The notes beneath the pieces are model-generated. The model was given only the letters and a program-made list of their open reading frames with translations. It was not told the origin of the DNA and did no database searches. 64,000 bases of DNA from Mactra quadrangularis (Eukaryota; Mollusca; Bivalvia; Venerida; Mactridae), in contig CM046303.1 in assembly GCA_025267735.1 (NCBI GenBank), positions 39,445,380-39,509,379 of the forward strand. Reading direction: 5' to 3'. Below are positions 59,750 through 64,000 of the stretch, piece by piece; positions within the stretch are counted from its first letter, which is position 1; every line of letters begins with the position of its first letter. The translations under genes were made by a program, and so were the position numbers.

Positions 59750-61408
59750 TCGGATCGTGCTTGTTTCCGAAATTTGCGTGTTAGGAGCGTGTATCGTGCG
59801 TGTATCATTCATACCGTGTACGTGTATAATTCACCGTGTATTTTAATTGTGTAACGTGTAGACCGCTCATCGTGTAAAATACACGGTAAAATCGGTCAGA
59901 GATTTTGCGTCTTATTATCGTGTATCGTGTGCCCGAGATATTGACAAATCCATAGGTATGAATGTATTAAAACTTATGCTTTGTCGACAAATCATCACCC
60001 ATAAACAAAAAGAAAAACCGCGATTCATTAAGTTGAGTTTAGAATAAATGTTGACTAGGTTAAAACCAGAAATTCCTGTTTAAAATGCCGTACGTCGATT
60101 AACTGCGGCTCATACCCGAACAATCTGCGGTCAATTAAATTACGGCCCAACCGAAATGTAGTTACTAAATTAAAATGATCGTTATAATATTATTATACAT
60201 TGTATTTAAAATGTAAACACATGCTTTCATTTATCTTAATCATCAAACATTTTTCTTCGTTTGTCTGTGGCTAAAGCGTTTAGTAAACAAACTGTTATAA
60301 TTGACATCTCACTTGGTCAAGAACTCGTTGGTCGACTCTATATGATTAAAAAAGTCGTTATTGTTTTAATTCTTAAAGTAAATTAAATAATTTAGTTTTT
60401 ACAGTTTATTCGTATTATTCAAGCATATGCGCGTATTTATATGTAAAGCTTGTTACAATGTATTTATATATCGATTTTTATTTGTTTGGGTCGTCAGACC
60501 AAACAAATAATGGTAGCGAAATTTCAGACCCGAATGCTGTTAATTGCAAATGCCGAAAGTAGTCCGCTTTTTTTAAGCGTTTACTTCCCTTTACATGGAC
60601 ATTAACGCCGAAAAATTCAGGGGAGATCACTGCGTGAAGATTGTCAAATGGGCTTGTCCCCTGCGAACCATAGTAGGACAGGGAACCAGATTAATTGTCA
60701 AATAGCAGGCGCATTAATTTTCAAACCTGCTCAATGAAGAAAATATAGTTCCCGATTGGTTGAAGATTTCTAATATTGTGCAAATCTGTAACATTTCCGC
60801 AAATTACTGGTAATATATTGAAATAACTTTGATTAAACGCACGTCAATTTTGAACTCTTCAATTAAAAGGCGTTCGTCTATGGTTTACTTTATTTAACAA
60901 ATTCAATTTGTCACGTGATCAAACCACGCTGAAGAGTCAACAGAACAACCCACGGAGAAGAAAGAAAGAGTTAAAAGTTAAACATTATGTATTTGTTCCT
61001 TTGTATAAATGCCATGTTGGCCATATTATATAAATATACTGTTTTACTTGTTGTACGATATGTTGGATATAATATTGTTATATTTTTGCATGTTTAGATA
61101 TAGGATACTTTTTGTATGCTTAGAATATATTTTATAACTGGTTTTAATATATTGAAATGTTACATTATTTTCAGTTCATTAAAATATAAATTTATAACCC
61201 TGTGTCATTGTACTTGAATTTATAGCATCTATATTACATTTATATCTCATTGTTTCCACACAACCTTCACCTTTCTGGTATTCCGAGACCCAAACAAATT
61301 CAGCGCCTTCTGTGCTTTGATTTAAAATCGGCATAACATAGTATGTTGTGTGTGTACTGTCTTAATACCCCGTCTTCACGCAAGCACTGCATGTAAACGT
61401 TTATATCT
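59750..61408. other. Region opening with a cluster of ATCGTGT motifs
   Basis: GTATCGTG, CCGTGTA and ATCGTGTA motifs crowd 59755-59935 and recur at 62190-62410 in the same orientation. The sequence between has no credible ORF. A hairpin TTATTTGTTTGG...CCAAACAAATAA is at about 60478-60513. The whole interval 59746-63905 interrupts the 97-bp array and may be an insertion. Confidence 0.45.
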
Positions 61409-62022
61409 GGGCTGCGTTCAGTTAGCAGTTAGCGTTAGCCAAACACAGTTATCGTTATGAACGGTTAATTGAACGACCCGTTGAAGTGCGAACGTTTAAA
61501 GATGGCGGACAAGAGAGTCGTTACTTCTATTTTATTAGAAGAATTCGGAGAGGAGGACTTGTTTTTCTTGTTTACTTGTTTTTTTTGTAAATGTATTGAT
61601 CTAAATAAACGGGAGTAACACCGCCGACTTCGTTAGACCTTATCCGGAATTTAAATTTATGGTTTTTTTTCCGTCCGTGCACAGGCGGTACAAACAAAGT
61701 TGTATACACATTATTGCTAAACAGCACGAACTATGAATTAAATACTACTGTTCTTTTTACACACGTTTTCATTGAAACAGTGAAAGTTTGTTTGTACCGG
61801 AGGGGAAAACCCAAATATTTGATTTCGGATATAGTCTATTCGCTATGGCAGTTACTAATTTGCAAAATGTACTGGAACTATTTTGTTTCAGGTTGTTTCA
61901 TATTCGCGTACCATATACTAAAACCGTTAGCTGTTGGCCTTAAAAGTTTTCCGCTAACAGGCCGTTCAATTATGACTGTTAGCGAACGTTACAGAACGTT
62001 CGCGGTAAATGAACGCAGGGCT
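61409..62022 (+). mobile_element. Harbinger-like element, copy 2
   Basis: Ends are GGGCTGCGTTCAGTTAG on the left and the complement of AGCCCTGCGTTCATTTACC on the right. GCTGCGTTCA-type ends are typical of PIF/Harbinger-like families as I know them. Inside, at 61502, ATGGCGGACAAGAGAG opens a short frame (MADKRVVTSILLEEFGEED) that resembles the acidic, Leu-rich start of Harbinger transposases and stops after about 40 codons. The element shares about 400 bp with 49110-49469 and has an extra 215 bp at about 61635-61850. It is non-autonomous. Confidence 0.7.
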
Positions 62023-62189
62023 AGTATACATACCATTAAAAGGCAACCATTATGCAATATGACTAGCTTTTATTTTTTTTAATCACGCTAAGACTGTGTT
62101 TTGAAAAATATACTAATTCAAAGTATCTTTTCACCATGAATGGCTTGAAAATAAAACAGAGAAAAAACTTAAAACGTGTATTTCTTTTT

Positions 62190-62410
62190 CTATCGTGTGA
62201 GTTTCGCCGGCTATCGTGTGTGTGGTTTTAAATCTGTTTAAAGCCAACTTACAAAGAATGACATTAATTTTTTTGACAGTAATGTTATTCTTTATTCTGC
62301 AGTTTGTATTTTTGTTATACACCAAGTACTTATATAATTTGTCTGGTAAATATTATCAATCGTGTTCTTCTTTGTCTATCGTGTAATGACTGCTCGCCTA
62401 TCGTGTACCT
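62190..62410 (+). repeat. Second cluster of TATCGTGT motifs
   Basis: CTATCGTGTGAG, CTATCGTGTGTG, AATCGTGTTC, CTATCGTGTAATG and CTATCGTGTACC occur within about 220 bp. They correspond to the cluster near 59755-59935 and probably mark the other end of the same unit. Confidence 0.5.
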
Positions 62411-62426
62411 TAATTTCTACTTAAAG

Positions 62427-62855
62427 GGCCGATTGCATAATTCAAGTTTTATTTAGTCTAGTTTAAGCCCTAGTCCGAGGCTTACTAGCCTTGAGTTTAT
62501 CTCTCAATTGCATGATTCAAGTTTAATTTTGTTTTAGCAAGTCCAAGACTAGCTATCCGGGGGATAACAAAACTTGAGCTTTGAAATCTTGTAGTACTTA
62601 GTCCTCAGGTAGGATAAACTATTATTGAAGTTTTCTTTCGTTGCACCGAAAGAAATACCACTTAATCATGAGAATTTCGTGCTTGAACATTGATTATTTT
62701 GTGTAATATAATATCTTTGAATCGATCGATTAACAGTGTTATTTTCAAATACATCATATGTAAACATTATTGAAATAAAAATATTATTATTTATGTGCAA
62801 CTGATTTTCTTTCTATGATTGTCTTAAAAGGACAAGCGGAAAAAACAAAGGGTAG
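62427..62855. repeat. GATTGCATAATTCAAG direct repeats and flank
   Basis: GATTGCATAATTCAAGTTTT at 62431 recurs as AATTGCATGATTCAAGTTTA at 62506. AAACTTGAG at 62571 is the inverted form. This looks like a decayed transposon end. Nothing else was recognised up to 62855. Confidence 0.45.
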
Positions 62856-63254
62856 TATAGTCCAACAGAATTAACCTGAACTTGACCTTTATGCAAGAAT
62901 ATATTAAACTCAGTATTTACAGTCTATTTTTGTCTTCAGTTGTAAATTGCGCTTTATCGGAAGCATTCGGCAAAATAAACGTGCTGAACAATTAATGTTG
63001 TTTTCATAAGAATAAATACTTTAAAACTGTGCCATAGTATTGCTGACTTACTTGTTTCCTCCAAAACTAATGTGTCCAAAAATAAAAGTACAATAACATG
63101 CCAATTTTAATAAATTGATTTATGGTCACATCCGTTGTTATAAACACGTGTATAACCGTATACACACATACGGAAACTCACGATTTAATGTAAGTGAAGT
63201 GTGTAATTATTATAATTAGGTAGTTCAAGCTCAGGTTAATTCTGTTGAACTATA
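62856..63254. mobile_element. 399-bp MITE
   Basis: The left TIR TATAGTCCAACAGAATTAAC (continuing CTGAACTTGA) is mirrored at 63223-63254 with two mismatches in 31 bp. The interior is AT-rich and non-coding. Confidence 0.8.
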
Positions 63255-63807
63255 TACCAAGGTAAAATGACTTTATAATCTGTACTTTAATGATAATTTC
63301 TGTATAAAATCCACACATAATTGATACATTTGTTAATCAATAAATGAATTGTATGATGTTATGCTCAGCTTACTTGCACATTCAGAGAGCTCATATACAG
63401 ATACATTTTCAGGTTCCTCACTTGAAGGCTGAATGAAACTACTTTTAAGATGTTAACATTTAGTAAGATATTGAAAATGCAAAACATGGCATCACACGCG
63501 CATGCGCATATGTAACGCATATGTAACTCAAATTTTTGCCAGTTTTGAATTGATAAAATATCAGATCAAATGCATTAGCTTAGTTGTATTACCCTGAAAA
63601 GTTGTACCTGTGTTGAAGCTGAGTAATTAAACAACATTATAAGGTTTACAAATATATTAAGTTGCAATTAGTTTTATAGCAAGTTGCACGTTTGTCGATC
63701 GACCCTCAAACAACTAAGATTAATCATATTCGAGTTTGCTTTCTGTTTCCCCAGTTCTGAGCTAGCAGTAAAAATATTTAGCTCAAAGAAATAACGAGGT
63801 TTTCGTT
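63255..63807. other. No recognisable gene
   Basis: AT-rich spacer. Only small chance features are present, such as an ACGCGCATGCGCAT run near 63496. Confidence 0.45.
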
Positions 63808-63880
63808 GGGATTCGAATAAATGCCGGACTGGCGGTTCAATGATTTCCAGTCCAACGTCGTAACCACTCGGCCATGATTG
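63808..63880 (-). other. tRNA-Ser-like sequence, probable SINE head
   Basis: On the minus strand CATGGCCGAGTGGTTACGAC (A box) is followed by TTGGACTGGAAATC, which looks like a tRNA-Ser anticodon arm. A variable-arm-like stretch and TATTCGAATCC in the B-box position follow. The B box is altered and acceptor pairing is lost. Confidence 0.5.
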
Positions 63881-63904
63881 TTTAGTTGGCTGAGCATGTT
63901 TATG

Positions 63905-64000
63905 AAAACATTCAAAAGTCTATTCGCAAGATCATGTATATGCATTCAGAATTAGTCAGAAGTCTTTTATGGAGTTTCGTATAGACAGCTGACAATTCAG
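63905..64000 (+). repeat. Further ~97-bp-repeat unit at the window end
   Basis: ATTCAAAAGTCTATTCGCAA, then ATCATGTATATGCATTCAGA and GAGTTTCGTATAGACAGCTG: one full unit in the same orientation as 58533-59745. The array continues beyond the window. Confidence 0.9.

Noticed and set aside
63808..63880. Functional tRNA-Ser gene
   Set aside because: The B box is altered and the acceptor stem is missing.

Overview
This window looks like nuclear DNA of an invertebrate animal, most likely a bivalve mollusc. It is AT-rich, has no operons or bacterial-type genes, and its coding traces include GT-AG introns. The bivalve assignment rests on inference: the mix of foldback MITEs and tRNA-derived SINEs, and a degraded element at 15027-15348 that matches my memory of a repeat common in bivalves. 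No complete host gene is visible. The two real protein-coding units are both selfish elements: a Tc1/mariner-group transposon (9529-11996) and a recently inserted, envelope-bearing Ty3/gypsy retrotransposon (35345-45564).

Layout. 1-8487: a nearly identical 1136-bp inverted repeat encloses a foldback element (1309-2613) and a transposon with repetitive ends (3558-4727). 9529-11996: a complete IS630/Tc1/mariner element with 28-bp TIRs, TA target duplications and a three-exon transposase that has one frameshift near its N-terminus. 12119-13574: nested MITEs. 14117-14974: an almost perfect 860-bp hairpin. 15483-17712: two adjacent minisatellites with 30- and 29-bp units. 21228-26330: a 5.1-kb element with an apparent 8-bp target duplication; its long inverted arms are built from a ~97-bp tandem repeat. 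A relative lies at 58533-59745 and a further piece at the window end. 30834-34133: a 3.3-kb TIR element with repeated AGTGCACTT motifs. 35345-45564: the gypsy provirus. 45565-64000: mostly unannotated sequence with SINEs, a repeat-rich MITE (50875-51570), hAT-, piggyBac- and Harbinger-like fragments, and tRNA-like remnants.

How the parts work together. The gypsy element keeps the RT, RNase H and integrase motifs, a chromodomain and a full baculovirus-F-like envelope ORF with its own splice acceptor. Most of gag and the protease active site are missing through an in-frame deletion. Its LTRs differ at only about three places, so it inserted recently and either lost gag-pro afterwards or was mobilised by an intact relative. 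Most other elements are non-autonomous and would need transposases encoded elsewhere. All family names come from motif recognition by eye; no database search was possible.
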